From assembly GCA_030524785.1 (NCBI GenBank), contig JAUNFZ010000018.1, positions 1 to 40,397 on the forward strand: a stretch of DNA of 40,397 nucleotides, given 5' to 3'. The position numbers and the translations under genes are program-made. Of the stretch, positions 23,580-32,776 are shown piece by piece. How positions within the stretch are numbered: the stretch's first letter is position 1; each line of letters begins with the position of its first letter. The DNA is from Eubacteriales bacterium (GTDB taxonomy: Bacteria; Bacillota; Clostridia; Lachnospirales; Lachnospiraceae). The notes under the pieces are model-generated. The model searched no databases. It had not been told where the DNA came from and worked only from the letters and a program-made list of their open reading frames with translations.

Positions 23580-24251
23580 ATGGAAGGAATAAGAGAAGTA
23601 AAAAAGAGTTTTTGCGTATTGTCGGTGGCCTATATCGTACTGGGACTGGTTCTTTTACTGTGGCCCGACATTTCCGTCAAGACATTTTGTTACGTGTTTG
23701 GCGTGGGACTGGTGATCTTTGGCCTGGCTCACCTGATTTTGTATTTTACGAAGGACAAAATGGAGTCTGTCATGCAGATGGACATGGTGGCGGGAATTGT
23801 GGGACTGGCGACGGGAGCTTTTATACTGCTGAAAATGGAGTATATGCTGGAGATCATTCCCTTTGCCATTGGTATTGTGGCGCTTTTGGGAGCGGTCGTC
23901 AAACTTCAGAACGCCTTTGACCTGCGTCGGCTTGGCGCAGGAAAATGGTACATTATGCTGATTTTTTCCTGCGCCCTCTTTGTGCTTGGCGCTCTTTTGG
24001 TTGCAAATCCCTTTGAGGGGATGCAGGTGATTGTAGTGCTGATCGGCGTTTCGCTGATGCTGGACGGCATTGGCAATCTGATCGGTATTTTCTGGATTGG
24101 CCATGCGTTTAAGCACTTAAAGAAAATGGCACAATCCACGGACCGCTATGATGTGGCGGAGGTTTATGACGGCTCGGCCGATGTGGAGGACATACCGGCA
24201 GAGGCGGAGGATGTATCGGCTGAGGTGATCGTTTCCGGGGGAGAAAAGTAA
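23580..24251 (+). CDS. DUF308/HdeD-like membrane protein
   Basis: A 223-residue integral membrane protein with about six hydrophobic helices in three hairpin-like pairs (for example SVAYIVLGLVLLLWP, VFGVGLVIFGLAHLILYF, WYIMLIFSCALFVLGALLV). A cytosolic acidic tail (about 185-223) follows. The pattern matches DUF308/HdeD proteins, linked in enterics to acid stress but of unknown role in Firmicutes. GGAGG lies upstream of the ATG, and the stop overlaps the leader of rimO by spacing of one base, so it is in the operon. Confidence 0.8.
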   Translation: MEGIREVKKSFCVLSVAYIVLGLVLLLWPDISVKTFCYVFGVGLVIFGLAHLILYFTKDKMESVMQMDMVAGIVGLATGAFILLKMEYMLEIIPFAIGIVALLGAVVKLQNAFDLRRLGAGKWYIMLIFSCALFVLGALLVANPFEGMQVIVVLIGVSLMLDGIGNLIGIFWIGHAFKHLKKMAQSTDRYDVAEVYDGSADVEDIPAEAEDVSAEVIVSGGEK

Positions 24252-24252
24252 T

Positions 24253-25590
24253 ATGAATGTGTTGTTTATATCCCTGGGCTGCGACAAAAACCTTGTGGAT
24301 TCTGAAGTGATGCTGGGCCTTCTGGAGAAAAAGGGATATCGTATGACGGATGATGAAAGCGAGGCAGATATTATCATCATCAATACCTGCTGCTTTATCC
24401 ATGATGCGAAGGAAGAAAGTATTCAGACGATTTTGGAAATGGCGGAGCACAGAAAAAACGGTCGGTGTCAGGCATTGATTGTGACAGGGTGTCTTGCCCA
24501 GCGTTATCAGGAAGAAATCACCCGGGAGATCAGCGAGGTGGACGCCGTTCTTGGAACGTCGTCTTACGATTCGGTTGCGGAGGCGATAGAACAGGCGCTG
24601 GCCGGTCAGCGCTACCTTAAGTTCCTCGACCGGGACCGGCTGCCCCTTCCTGAGGCGAAAAGAGTGGTTACGACAGGCGGCCATTACGCTTACTTAAAGA
24701 TTGCAGAAGGCTGCGACAAGCACTGCACGTATTGCATTATTCCAAAAATCAGAGGAAATTTCCGCAGCGTGCCGATGGAACGCCTGCTTTCAGAGGCAGC
24801 GGAACTGGCAGAGGGCGGGGTCAGGGAACTGATTCTTGTGGCCCAGGAGACCACACTTTACGGGGTAGATCTGTATGGGGAAAAGAGTCTCCACCGTCTT
24901 TTGAGAGAACTGTGCAAGATCAAAGGACTTCGTTGGATTCGGGTGCTTTATTGCTACCCGGAGGAAATCTATGATGAGCTCATTCAGACTATAAAAGAAG
25001 AAAAGAAGATATGCCATTACCTTGATCTTCCCATTCAGCACGCGTCCGATCGTATTTTAAAGCGTATGGGACGGCGTACGACCAGAAAGCAGCTCACAGA
25101 GATCATTGAAAAGCTTCGCAGGGAGATTTCGGACATTGCTTTACGCACAACGCTGATCTCGGGATTTCCGGGAGAAACCGAACAGGACCATGAGGAACTG
25201 ATGGACTTCGTGAATGAAATGGAATTTGAGCGCCTGGGCGTGTTTACGTATTCGCAGGAGGAAGGAACGCCGGCTGCTTTCATGGAGAACCAGATAGAGG
25301 AGCAGGTGAAGGAAGAACGGCGCGCCGCCCTTATGGAGCTTCAGCAGGAAATTGTGTTTGAGAAGAACGAGTCCATGCAGGGCAGAAAAATGACGGTGAT
25401 GGTGGAGGGCTATCTTCCCGAGGAGCATGTATATGTGGCAAGAACTGCCGCAGACGCCCCGGGGGTGGATGGTTATCTGTTTATTGAAACATCGGAAACG
25501 CTTGTGAGCGGCGACTTTGTCAAAGTGACGGTTACCGGCGCGCAGGAATACGATTTGATAGGAGAGATGGAGGATGAATTTACCGAATAA
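24253..25590 (+). CDS. rimO: Ribosomal protein S12 methylthiotransferase RimO
   Basis: Radical SAM enzyme adding a methylthio group to an aspartate of ribosomal protein S12. The 445-residue protein has the N-terminal MTTase cluster cysteines (FISLGCDKNLVDSE, INTCCFI, VTGCLAQRY), the radical SAM motif GCDKHCTYCIIPKIRG, and a C-terminal TRAM domain ending SGDFVKVTVTGAQEYDLIGE. The sequence SLGCDKNxVD distinguishes RimO from MiaB. It starts one base after the DUF308 gene and overlaps pgsA by 17 nt. Confidence 0.95.
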   Translation: MNVLFISLGCDKNLVDSEVMLGLLEKKGYRMTDDESEADIIIINTCCFIHDAKEESIQTILEMAEHRKNGRCQALIVTGCLAQRYQEEITREISEVDAVLGTSSYDSVAEAIEQALAGQRYLKFLDRDRLPLPEAKRVVTTGGHYAYLKIAEGCDKHCTYCIIPKIRGNFRSVPMERLLSEAAELAEGGVRELILVAQETTLYGVDLYGEKSLHRLLRELCKIKGLRWIRVLYCYPEEIYDELIQTIKEEKKICHYLDLPIQHASDRILKRMGRRTTRKQLTEIIEKLRREISDIALRTTLISGFPGETEQDHEELMDFVNEMEFERLGVFTYSQEEGTPAAFMENQIEEQVKEERRAALMELQQEIVFEKNESMQGRKMTVMVEGYLPEEHVYVARTAADAPGVDGYLFIETSETLVSGDFVKVTVTGAQEYDLIGEMEDEFTE

Positions 25591-26110
25591 GCTGACGGTG
25601 GCGCGGATGATTTTGATTGTGCCCTTTGTCGTCTGTATGATGCTGGATTCCCAGGGGAACGGCCGGTTTGCCGCGCTGGCTATTTTTGTTATCGCAAGCC
25701 TTACGGATATGCTGGACGGCTATCTGGCAAGAAAAAATCATTTGGTGACAAACTTTGGAAAATTTATGGATCCTCTGGCAGACAAGCTGCTGGTCAGCGC
25801 CGCACTGATCTGCCTGGTTTCGCTGCACCGCATACCGGCCTGGGTGGTCATTGTGATTATCAGCAGGGAATTTGCCATCAGCGGATTTCGCCTGATTGCT
25901 TCCGATAATGGAATTGTGATTGCAGCCGGCTGGTGGGGAAAATGCAAAACGGTATCGCAGATGGTGATGATTATTGTGCTGATCGCCAATTTGGGAGGCA
26001 CATTCGCCGTTATAGAACAGATATTGATTTGGCTGTCGCTGGCGCTCACCGTGATTTCGCTGATTGACTATATTGTAAAAAATAAGAACGTATTGAGTAT
26101 GCAGTCATAG
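25574..26110 (+). CDS. pgsA: CDP-diacylglycerol-glycerol-3-phosphate 3-phosphatidyltransferase
   Basis: Makes phosphatidylglycerophosphate in the membrane, the first step to phosphatidylglycerol. The 178-residue protein has the CDP-alcohol phosphotransferase motif seen as TDMLDGYLARK...TNFGKFMDPLADK, with the DG...AR...G...D...D residues. Four to six hydrophobic helices surround it. It begins inside the last codons of rimO, indicating translational coupling. Confidence 0.93.
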   Translation: MNLPNKLTVARMILIVPFVVCMMLDSQGNGRFAALAIFVIASLTDMLDGYLARKNHLVTNFGKFMDPLADKLLVSAALICLVSLHRIPAWVVIVIISREFAISGFRLIASDNGIVIAAGWWGKCKTVSQMVMIIVLIANLGGTFAVIEQILIWLSLALTVISLIDYIVKNKNVLSMQS

Positions 26111-26149
26111 GAAACTGGATGTACAGCTTCGGACGGAGGAATAAAATAC

Positions 26150-27400
26150 ATGATAGTTGAGTTGATTTCAGTTGGGACAGAGATACTGCTGGGGAATATT
26201 GTAAACACAAATGCGGCCTACCTTTCAGAGAAATGTGCTCTTTTAGGCCTGTCCTTATATTATCAGACCGTGGTGGGGGATAATGAAGAACGTCTGTATG
26301 AGACGCTGAAAACGGCGCTGGAACGTTCGGATATTGTGATTTTATCCGGCGGCCTTGGGCCTACTCAGGACGATCTGACAAAAGAGACGGCGGCGAAGGT
26401 GATGGGAAAACAGCTTGTGGAGGACCAGCACTCGAGGGAGCGCATTGAAGCCTATTTTAAGAACAGCCGTTCCGCAAAGATTACGGACAATAACTGGAAA
26501 CAGGCGATGGTGCCGGAAGGGTGCATTGTGGTGGACAACCAGAATGGAACAGCGCCGGGAATCATTATGGAGGACAATGGAAAATCAGTGATTTTGCTTC
26601 CAGGGCCGCCAAATGAATTAAAGCCGATGTTTGAACACGATATCTTTCCTTATCTGAACCAGCTGCGCCCGGAAGTGATTCATTCTGTTATGGTTAAACT
26701 CTGCGGCGTGGGTGAGAGCGCGGTAGAGACACAGATCCGCGACTTGATTGACAATCAGACGAATCCCACGATTGCCACTTATGCGAAGACAGGGGAAGTA
26801 CATCTGAGGGTAACTGCCAGCGCTGCTGATGAGAAAGAAGCAAGACGGCTGATAAAGCCCATGCTGAAGGAACTGAAAAACCGCTTTGGCAATGCCATCT
26901 ATACCATGGATGAGCATGTGACGCTGGAGGAGTCGGTGCTTCAGATGCTCCGGGGAAGGGAGCTGACGCTGACAACGGCTGAATCGCTGACCGGAGGCAT
27001 GCTTTCGGCACGGCTGACAAATGTTCCCGGCGCTTCTGAAGTATTTCGGCAGGGATACGTCACGTACAGCAACCGAGCCAAGAGAAAGATTCTTGATGTG
27101 AAAAAGAGTACATTAAAGGATTACGGGGCGGTCAGCGAAAAGACGGCGAAGGAGATGGCGAAGAACGGAGCTTTTATCACAGGCGCCGATGTCTGTGTGG
27201 CTCTGACCGGAGTCGCCGGACCCTCCATGCAGGAGGATAAGCCTGTGGGCCTGGTCTACATTGCCTGCTCTTATAATAATAATATTACGGTAACGGAGTG
27301 CCATTTCAACGGCGAGCGGGCAAAGATCCGCGAAAGCGCCGTGGTGAAGGCGCTGACGCTTCTGCGGAACTGCATTTTGGAGGACGGTGCAAAAAATTAG
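26150..27400 (+). CDS. cinA: CinA family protein (NMN deamidase/ADP-ribose pyrophosphatase type)
   Basis: A 416-residue protein with an N-terminal molybdopterin-binding-like domain (VGTEILLGNIVNTNAAYLSE, LSGGLGPTQDDLT, LLPGPPNEL) and a C-terminal CinA/PncC domain (TTAESLTGGMLSARLT, ALTGVAGPS). CinA proteins recycle NAD by-products and are competence linked in streptococci. GGAGG precedes the ATG. It is the last gene of the operon. recA, which often follows cinA, is not in this window. Confidence 0.92.
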   Translation: MIVELISVGTEILLGNIVNTNAAYLSEKCALLGLSLYYQTVVGDNEERLYETLKTALERSDIVILSGGLGPTQDDLTKETAAKVMGKQLVEDQHSRERIEAYFKNSRSAKITDNNWKQAMVPEGCIVVDNQNGTAPGIIMEDNGKSVILLPGPPNELKPMFEHDIFPYLNQLRPEVIHSVMVKLCGVGESAVETQIRDLIDNQTNPTIATYAKTGEVHLRVTASAADEKEARRLIKPMLKELKNRFGNAIYTMDEHVTLEESVLQMLRGRELTLTTAESLTGGMLSARLTNVPGASEVFRQGYVTYSNRAKRKILDVKKSTLKDYGAVSEKTAKEMAKNGAFITGADVCVALTGVAGPSMQEDKPVGLVYIACSYNNNITVTECHFNGERAKIRESAVVKALTLLRNCILEDGAKN

Positions 27401-27431
27401 CGGAAAATTTTTTGTGGGATGGAAGACAGAA

Positions 27432-27722
27432 TTACCGCCGGGGTTTCATCTGACGGATAAGGCTGACCATCTGCTCCATTTTTGCAATTTCTTCCGGGGA
27501 TTTTCCCTGCTTGAGGACATTCAGAATAAGGTCTGTCTCCTCGCGGGTAAAGGAAGTGCCGCCGGCTTTTGATTTTGAGGCTGCTGTCATGAGAAATGGC
27601 AGCAGCTCATTTTGTGATTTGCCCTTGCCCTGGGCGGCCATAGTCATCAGCATCTGCAGCTTTGCCGCGTCTATATTCTTCAGAGCCGGATTGTTCATCC
27701 AGCTAAAATCATTATTCTCCAT
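27432..27722 (-). CDS. Conserved-looking hypothetical protein (96 aa)
   Basis: A soluble 96-residue protein, MENNDFSWMNNPALKNIDAA at the start, with Met/Gln/Lys-rich helices and a basic C terminus (IRQMKPRR). It has no membrane segment or catalytic motif I recognise. It lies 13 nt downstream of the next minus-strand gene and is likely co-transcribed with it. Codon use resembles the core genes, which supports a real gene. Confidence 0.65.
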   Translation of the reverse strand: MENNDFSWMNNPALKNIDAAKLQMLMTMAAQGKGKSQNELLPFLMTAASKSKAGGTSFTREETDLILNVLKQGKSPEEIAKMEQMVSLIRQMKPRR

Positions 27723-27735
27723 AAATAGATAACCT

Positions 27736-28068
27736 CTAACAATTTTTTTGAATTTCCTGATACATTTTCAGAGTATTAATCAGATGAAGGGCCTGGTCGA
27801 GAGACTGACGCTGGGTATCGTTGCAGTAGCTTCGGATATCATTCAGAATGTCTTCCGCATTTGTTTCCTCCGACGGTGCACTGCAGGCGCGGACAGGCTG
27901 GTTATAATAGGAGAGCACATTGCTTACTTCCATAATCTTTACGTAGACAGAAAAAGATTTCTGCATGGCCAGAGGAAGGTAGGGAATCGCGGCTTTCATC
28001 ATTTGAAGACCGTTTCCGTCTGCAATCCGGTCTACGGCAGTCAGAGGAGTTTTTGAGGATTCTTCCAT
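27736..28068 (-). CDS. Conserved-looking hypothetical protein (110 aa)
   Basis: A soluble, largely helical 110-residue protein. The segment ADGNGLQMMKAAIPYLPLAM is its most distinctive part, and a C-terminal helix carries ALHLINTLKMYQEIQ. AAGGAG lies about 7 nt upstream of the ATG. It pairs with the following 96-residue gene as a two-gene minus-strand operon convergent with cinA. Function unknown. Confidence 0.68.
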   Translation of the reverse strand: MEESSKTPLTAVDRIADGNGLQMMKAAIPYLPLAMQKSFSVYVKIMEVSNVLSYYNQPVRACSAPSEETNAEDILNDIRSYCNDTQRQSLDQALHLINTLKMYQEIQKNC

Positions 28069-28194
28069 GAAAGACTCCTTACGGTTTTTTGTAAATATAT
28101 GCGCTGATCTTTGAAGCTATGCCATAAATGTTTTGACGGAAAAACATGTTTTATCATACCGTAGATTATATGAAAAAGGAGTAAGAGGCAGATT

Positions 28195-28467
28195 ATGAAA
28201 AGTCATATTGTAATAGATGGAAATGCATTTTACGAGGTTGACGAGGAATGTATGAAACGCCTGCAAAATGAGCAGAGCCGAACAAAGAACAGGCAGACGG
28301 CCGGCAGCGGCGCGCAGCAATTTTCCGCCGGCGGTCCGCAGAAACTTTCCGGCAGCGGCGTGCAGCAGTTTCCAGCCGGCGGTCAGCAGCAATTTCCTGC
28401 TGGTAGCGTGCAGAACACAATGGAGGCGGACTGCCTTATGGGAAGAAAGGGCCGGGAAAGAGGGTAA
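28195..28467 (+). CDS. Small Gln/Gly-rich repeat protein (90 aa)
   Basis: Begins MKSHIVIDGNAFYEVDEECM with an ordered-looking 30 residues, then a low-complexity region of four imperfect units of the form QQFxAGG (SGAQQFSAGG, SGVQQFPAGG, QQQFPAGS), and a short basic tail. Such repeats are typical of disordered surface or coat-associated proteins. AAAGGAG lies upstream of the ATG. Repeat number may vary between strains. Function unknown; the N-terminal 30 residues are the part most likely to be conserved. Confidence 0.6.
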   Translation: MKSHIVIDGNAFYEVDEECMKRLQNEQSRTKNRQTAGSGAQQFSAGGPQKLSGSGVQQFPAGGQQQFPAGSVQNTMEADCLMGRKGRERG

Positions 28468-28482
28468 ACAGAAGATTCCCGC

Positions 28483-28509
28483 AAAAAGACCCGGCCGTCT
28501 GACCGGGTC
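28483..28509 (-). terminator. Minus-strand terminator of the cysteine-rich gene
   Basis: GACCCGG (28488-28494) pairs with CCGGGTC (28503-28509). On the minus strand the stem is followed by TTTTT (complement of 28483-28487), so it ends the gene at 28553-28816. It may also help stop the plus-strand gene. Confidence 0.8.
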
Positions 28510-28552
28510 ATTGCCCCAGGGCACAGGGCCCAGGGCGCAGATCTTTTGGCAG

Positions 28553-28816
28553 TTAGCAGCCAAAGCCGCCAAAGCCGTTGTCGCCGCAGAAAAGAAGAAG
28601 CAAGATGATAATCCAGCAGCAGTTATTGCCGCCGTCACAGCCGTTTCCGCAGCCATTGCCGAGGAAATTTCCGTTTCCGCACAGGCTGAGCAGAATGAGA
28701 ATCCAGAGAATCGAGCATCCGCAGTCTCCGCCGAAGATGGAACGGTTGTTTCCGCAGCCGTTATCACATCCGTTATCGCATCCGCATCCACAGTTTGTAG
28801 CTGTTAAATCACTCAT
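28553..28816 (-). CDS. Glycine/cysteine-rich small protein ('chorion class high-cysteine' type)
   Basis: An 87-residue protein with 14 cysteines by my count, mostly in GCGCDNGCDNGCG-like runs, and two short hydrophobic stretches (SILWILILLSLCG and CCWIIILLLLFCG). The composition matches small proteins often annotated as chorion-class high-cysteine in Clostridia. Function is unknown; metal binding, cross-linked coat structure or membrane association are all possible. GGAGG precedes the ATG and a terminator follows, so it is a single-gene transcript. Two protease genes lie just upstream. Confidence 0.72.
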   Translation of the reverse strand: MSDLTATNCGCGCDNGCDNGCGNNRSIFGGDCGCSILWILILLSLCGNGNFLGNGCGNGCDGGNNCCWIIILLLLFCGDNGFGGFGC

Positions 28817-28875
28817 GATAAATCCTCCATGAATTTTGTTTTACACTTCAGGTTATGCAAAAGATGGGATGTGTG

Positions 28876-30591
28876 TTACATCAGAGTTTCAAAAACGCGG
28901 TAGAGGTTCAGCGTTCCGTAGCCCCATTCGCGGTTGGGGTAGGACAGGCCAATCTGGCGGTCGGCTCCGCGGGTCAGATAATCCTTGACGGCCCGGTTGG
29001 TAATCAGGCGCTGGGATGGCTGGTCTGAGTTCCAGTTCAGCAGGAGAGCGACGGCTCCCGCGGTGATGGCGCTGGAGACGGAGGAGCCTGTCTTTCTGGT
29101 ATACGGGTTTAAGGATGGCAGCGAGCTTTCGGGGCTGACGGAAGGACCGTAAACGTCTGTGCCCGGCGCGGTCAGATCCGGCTTTATTACACCGGTGCGG
29201 GTATAGCCGCGCCCGGAATTGATGTTCAGGCTGCCGGTGTATGCGCTGTAATTTGCCACGGTGATGACAGAATCCGCAGTGGAGGGCACCGTGAGGGTCG
29301 TATAGGGGCTTGGATTCAGAAAAACCGTTCCCGGGGAGATAAAACCGGTTACCGGAAGCCACATATGGAAGGAACCAAGGGGAGCGCCGGAACTGGATAC
29401 ATTCAGACGCCAGATCCCCGGCGTGGGATTGATAAAACGCAGGACGATAAGCTGAGCTCCCGACGTATACTCCGCAATTTCATAAGTCACCTCCAAAACG
29501 GTCCGCTCCGCCACAAAACTGATGGTGGTGCTCGAACCGAGGCGCGGCGGTATTTTAGGAATGTTTTCTCCGAGGGGAGATATGACGGAGACGCCGAACA
29601 GGTCGGGGGAATCTGCCCAGATCTCCAGCATAAATCCCTGCGTGCTTTCATCCACCAGAATTTCAGTAGTGGGAGCTGCTGCGGCATCTGTGCGGGTTTG
29701 ATAGTAATGATGGGCCATGGCGGTTTCGTTGCCGGCTGCCGCGGTGCAGAAGCATCCAAGATAGTCCAGAACAAAGGCAAGATACCGTTCAAGGGGCGAA
29801 TTGCCGCTGTGATCTCCCTGATTTGTGCCAAGGCCAATACAGATTACAATCGGTTTGCCGTAGTTTTCTGAAAGTGAAAGCAGATAACGTATTCCCATCA
29901 TGATATCATTTTCCTGATAGGCCACGGCGCTTTCCGGAATCAGGAAGTAGTCCCGGACATTTTGTTTGGCCGGCTTTAATTTGACCATGGCGATGTAGGC
30001 TTCGGGTGCTGCGCCCACAAAGCCGAAGGATGCATCTTCCCGGCCGGCGGCGACGCCGGCAAGGAAAGTGCCGTGACCGTTTGTATCTCTTTGCGGCACA
30101 ATGCTGTAGGGGTCTTCAGAGGCAAGCGCCCGCATAATGTCGCTGTTTGTATACTCGGTGCCATATCCCATATCGTAGGGCGGTGTTTCGGAGGGAAGCG
30201 TCTGATCCCAGATCCCAAGAATACGGCTGCGGCCAAAGGAATCGAGAAAAGCGTCCAGAGTATAGTCGATGCCGGTATCAATAAATCCAAGAAGCACATT
30301 TTGTCCCTGGTATCCTAAAGAAGGCTGTGCCTGTACGCGAAGAATACCGGAGCTTTCCAGACTGGCGGTATCCAGTGGGGTGAAAAGCTTTGGCACCTGA
30401 GAGTATCCGATCTCCTCTGGAATGACACCCCGCCCTGTCGGTATGCGAAGGACGCCGAAGCGGGCCCCCAGAACCTGGGCGCCCAGGGGTGCATAAGCTT
30501 CCAGAAAATTTTGATCGTTGATACGTATGGGAAGCAGAACGTCAAAATATTGATTTGAGTATATTTTTTCCTGTAACGAAACGTCGTTCAT
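28876..30591 (-). CDS. Subtilisin-like serine protease (S8, Csp-like), about 571 aa
   Basis: A large S8 protease with triad candidates Asp105 (GFIDTGIDYT), His173 (NGHGTFLAG) and Ser504 (TGSSVSSAITAG), and oxyanion Asn288 (AAAGNE). Between His and Ser lies a long insertion with a jelly-roll-like beta region (about 300-450), the architecture of clostridial Csp germination proteases and related proteins. No signal peptide is visible; the first about 90 residues look like a prodomain. The usual GTSMA box reads GSSVS. The ribosome binding site is weak. It is divergent from a second, smaller S8 gene. Substrate unknown; a role in sporulation or germination is inference only. Confidence 0.87.
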   Translation of the reverse strand: MNDVSLQEKIYSNQYFDVLLPIRINDQNFLEAYAPLGAQVLGARFGVLRIPTGRGVIPEEIGYSQVPKLFTPLDTASLESSGILRVQAQPSLGYQGQNVLLGFIDTGIDYTLDAFLDSFGRSRILGIWDQTLPSETPPYDMGYGTEYTNSDIMRALASEDPYSIVPQRDTNGHGTFLAGVAAGREDASFGFVGAAPEAYIAMVKLKPAKQNVRDYFLIPESAVAYQENDIMMGIRYLLSLSENYGKPIVICIGLGTNQGDHSGNSPLERYLAFVLDYLGCFCTAAAGNETAMAHHYYQTRTDAAAAPTTEILVDESTQGFMLEIWADSPDLFGVSVISPLGENIPKIPPRLGSSTTISFVAERTVLEVTYEIAEYTSGAQLIVLRFINPTPGIWRLNVSSSGAPLGSFHMWLPVTGFISPGTVFLNPSPYTTLTVPSTADSVITVANYSAYTGSLNINSGRGYTRTGVIKPDLTAPGTDVYGPSVSPESSLPSLNPYTRKTGSSVSSAITAGAVALLLNWNSDQPSQRLITNRAVKDYLTRGADRQIGLSYPNREWGYGTLNLYRVFETLM

Positions 30592-30673
30592 AGAAGTCTC
30601 ACTTATTTTTTCTTAACATATAGTATGATATCGGAGGTAAAAAGTCAGATATCAGGTGGTGAGAGAAAAATAT

Positions 30674-31552
30674 ATGAACAGAGCCAGAAAAATTATTCAT
30701 GCGGAGGAAGCCTGGAGATATGGGCTTACCGGAAAGGGGATTACAGCGGCTGTTCTTGACACCGGTGTGTCCGGACATCCGGATTACAGTCCGCGTCTTC
30801 TCTGCTTTCGGGATCTTGTCAACGGACGCTTGGGAGCTTATGACGATTATGGCCACGGGACTCATGTGACCGGGATTCTTGCCGGAAATGGGAAAATGGC
30901 CTCCGCTTATCGGGGCGTGGCTCCGGAGGCATCTATTGTTCACATAAAGGTTTTAGATCAGAATGGAAATGGAAAAAGGGAGGACGTCATAAATGGCATA
31001 CGCTGGGTGATCCGCCACCGGCATCAGTATGCCATACGGATACTGAATATTTCCGTGGGAACCGTGAAGGAAGGGGATCTAAGGGACGAAAAGCTGGTGG
31101 AAGCGGTGGAGGATGCATGGGACGCAGGACTTGTAGTGGTGGTAGCGGCGGGCAATATGGGGCCCCTTCCCCAGAGCATTACGGCGCCCGGAAACAGCCG
31201 AAAGGTAATTACCGTCGGATCTTCTGATGAAGCAGGTCCGGTATATTCCGGCAGAGGCCCCACAAAGAGCTGTATCTGCAAGCCGGATATTGTGGCGCCG
31301 GGCTCTAATATTACGTCCTGCAGTACTCTCTGGCAGAAGGGAGGACGCCCATACTGCCAAAAGAGCGGCACTTCCATGGCGACCCCTATGGTATCAGGGG
31401 CGGCGGCGCTGCTTCTGTCGAAGGAACCATGGCTTACCAATGTGGAAATTAAAATGCGCCTGAGGGAATCGGCCACGGATCTTGGCCTGGAACACAGCCG
31501 CCAGGGGTGGGGGCTTCTCAATATAAAAAGATTCTGCCGTCTTATGGGATAA
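30674..31552 (+). CDS. Compact subtilisin-like serine protease (S8), about 292 aa
   Basis: A minimal S8 catalytic domain: Asp29 (AAVLDTGVSGHPDY), His61 (DYGHGTHVTGILAG), Asn161 (VVAAGNMGP) and Ser234 (KSGTSMATPMVSG). It lacks a signal peptide and prodomain, so it is probably an intracellular protease of the ISP type. ATG 30674 is chosen; in-frame GTG codons at 30656 and 30659 would add 6 residues. It is divergent from the larger protease with about 80 nt between starts, so shared regulation is possible. Confidence 0.9.
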   Translation: MNRARKIIHAEEAWRYGLTGKGITAAVLDTGVSGHPDYSPRLLCFRDLVNGRLGAYDDYGHGTHVTGILAGNGKMASAYRGVAPEASIVHIKVLDQNGNGKREDVINGIRWVIRHRHQYAIRILNISVGTVKEGDLRDEKLVEAVEDAWDAGLVVVVAAGNMGPLPQSITAPGNSRKVITVGSSDEAGPVYSGRGPTKSCICKPDIVAPGSNITSCSTLWQKGGRPYCQKSGTSMATPMVSGAAALLLSKEPWLTNVEIKMRLRESATDLGLEHSRQGWGLLNIKRFCRLMG

Positions 31553-31629
31553 TTTCCAAGTTCTTTATTAACAAATCAAAAAGAGTGTGGTATATTAAAA
31601 ATATCATCGGGAAAGGACGGGCTTTACGG

Positions 31630-32724
31630 ATGGAAAAAGAAAAATACGTAGCGTATGTCGGCACATATACCCACGGAAGCAGCGTGGGAGTGCATGTATA
31701 TGAGCTGGACGTGGAAAACGGCTATATGAAAGAGCGGGATGTGGTGCCTGTCAATAATGCGTCTCATCTCACAAAATCTACCAACGGCAAATATTTGTAT
31801 TCCATTGCGGACGAGGGCGTGGAAGTTTTGAAGATCGATCAGAGCACGGGCGATTTGACGCCGATCAATAAAGTGGGAATTGACGGGATGCGCGGATGCT
31901 TCTTATCTACAGATCAGCGCGGCAAATTTCTGTTTGTAGCCGGCTACCATGACGGAAAGGTGACGGTTGTGCATACCCACAGGGACGGCCGCCTTGGAAG
32001 CGTGATGGACGGTATCTTTCACAAGGGGCTTTTCAGCGTGGCAGAACGCAACTTCCGGCCTCACATCAGCTGTGTGATGCCGACTCCGGATGGAAAATTT
32101 CTCTGTGTGGTGGACAGCGGCATTGACCATATCAATATTTATAAAGTAAATCCCACTAGCGGAAAGCTTAAGCTTCTGGATATTGTGCGGTGCGACCTGG
32201 AGTCCGGACCCAGACTGATCCGCTTCAGCAGCGACGGCAGATTTGCCTATGTCAATTGTGAACTCAGCAACGAGATCCTGGTGTATGAGTATGACGGCAG
32301 CGGAAAGATTCCCAAATTTGAACTGATTCAGAAAGTCGATCCGCGAATGGATAAGGATGAAAAGGGCTGCGCAAGCTCCGGCCTGCGTATTTCGCCCAGC
32401 GGCAAATATCTTTATACTTCTACAGCTGGAGAAAACAGCGTGGCGATCTTTAAGATCAATCAGAAGGACGGGAAGCTGACGAAGTTGTGTATTCTGCCGA
32501 TCAGCGGAAAGTATCCCAAGGACATTGAAGTGTTCCCGGATGAGAAAACGCTGGTGACGCTGAACCATGAATCAAACGAAATCCGTTTCTTCAGAATCGA
32601 TTACCATAAGAAGCTTTTTGTGATGAAAGGGAGGCCGATCAAGATTGATACGCCAAACTGTATTTTGATTTCAAAGCTTGGGGATGTAAAAGAGCCGGCG
32701 TACACGTCGGAGGATGAGGGTTAA
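31630..32724 (+). CDS. Lactonase-family seven-bladed beta-propeller protein
   Basis: A 364-residue protein with repeated propeller blades (VGTYTHGSSVGVHVYELDVE, HLTKSTNGKYLYSIADEG, GLRISPSGKYLYTSTAGENS, KDIEVFPDEKTLVTLNHES). It matches the YkgB/Pgl-type 6-phosphogluconolactonase family. A pentose-phosphate role is possible but family members vary. ATG 31630 is preferred; the in-frame extension from 31507 would overlap the preceding protease and lacks a ribosome binding site. A bidirectional terminator follows. Confidence 0.83.
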   Translation: MEKEKYVAYVGTYTHGSSVGVHVYELDVENGYMKERDVVPVNNASHLTKSTNGKYLYSIADEGVEVLKIDQSTGDLTPINKVGIDGMRGCFLSTDQRGKFLFVAGYHDGKVTVVHTHRDGRLGSVMDGIFHKGLFSVAERNFRPHISCVMPTPDGKFLCVVDSGIDHINIYKVNPTSGKLKLLDIVRCDLESGPRLIRFSSDGRFAYVNCELSNEILVYEYDGSGKIPKFELIQKVDPRMDKDEKGCASSGLRISPSGKYLYTSTAGENSVAIFKINQKDGKLTKLCILPISGKYPKDIEVFPDEKTLVTLNHESNEIRFFRIDYHKKLFVMKGRPIKIDTPNCILISKLGDVKEPAYTSEDEG

Positions 32725-32765
32725 AAAATGCGCTCCTGCAGACGGCAGGAGCGTTATTTTTTTTG
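32722..32765. terminator. Bidirectional terminator between lactonase gene and aroC
   Basis: CGCTCCTGC (32731-32739) pairs with GCAGGAGCG (32745-32753) around a 5-nt loop. The stem is preceded by AAAAAA and followed by TTATTTTTTTTT, so it works for both convergent genes. Confidence 0.9.
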
Positions 32766-32776
32766 CAGACAAAATC

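Noticed and set aside
28268-28807. 179-residue plus-strand Ala-rich frame across the cysteine-rich gene
   Set aside because: It overlaps two better supported genes, and its Ala/Val-rich sequence is the mirror of the repetitive Gly/Cys codons on the other strand.
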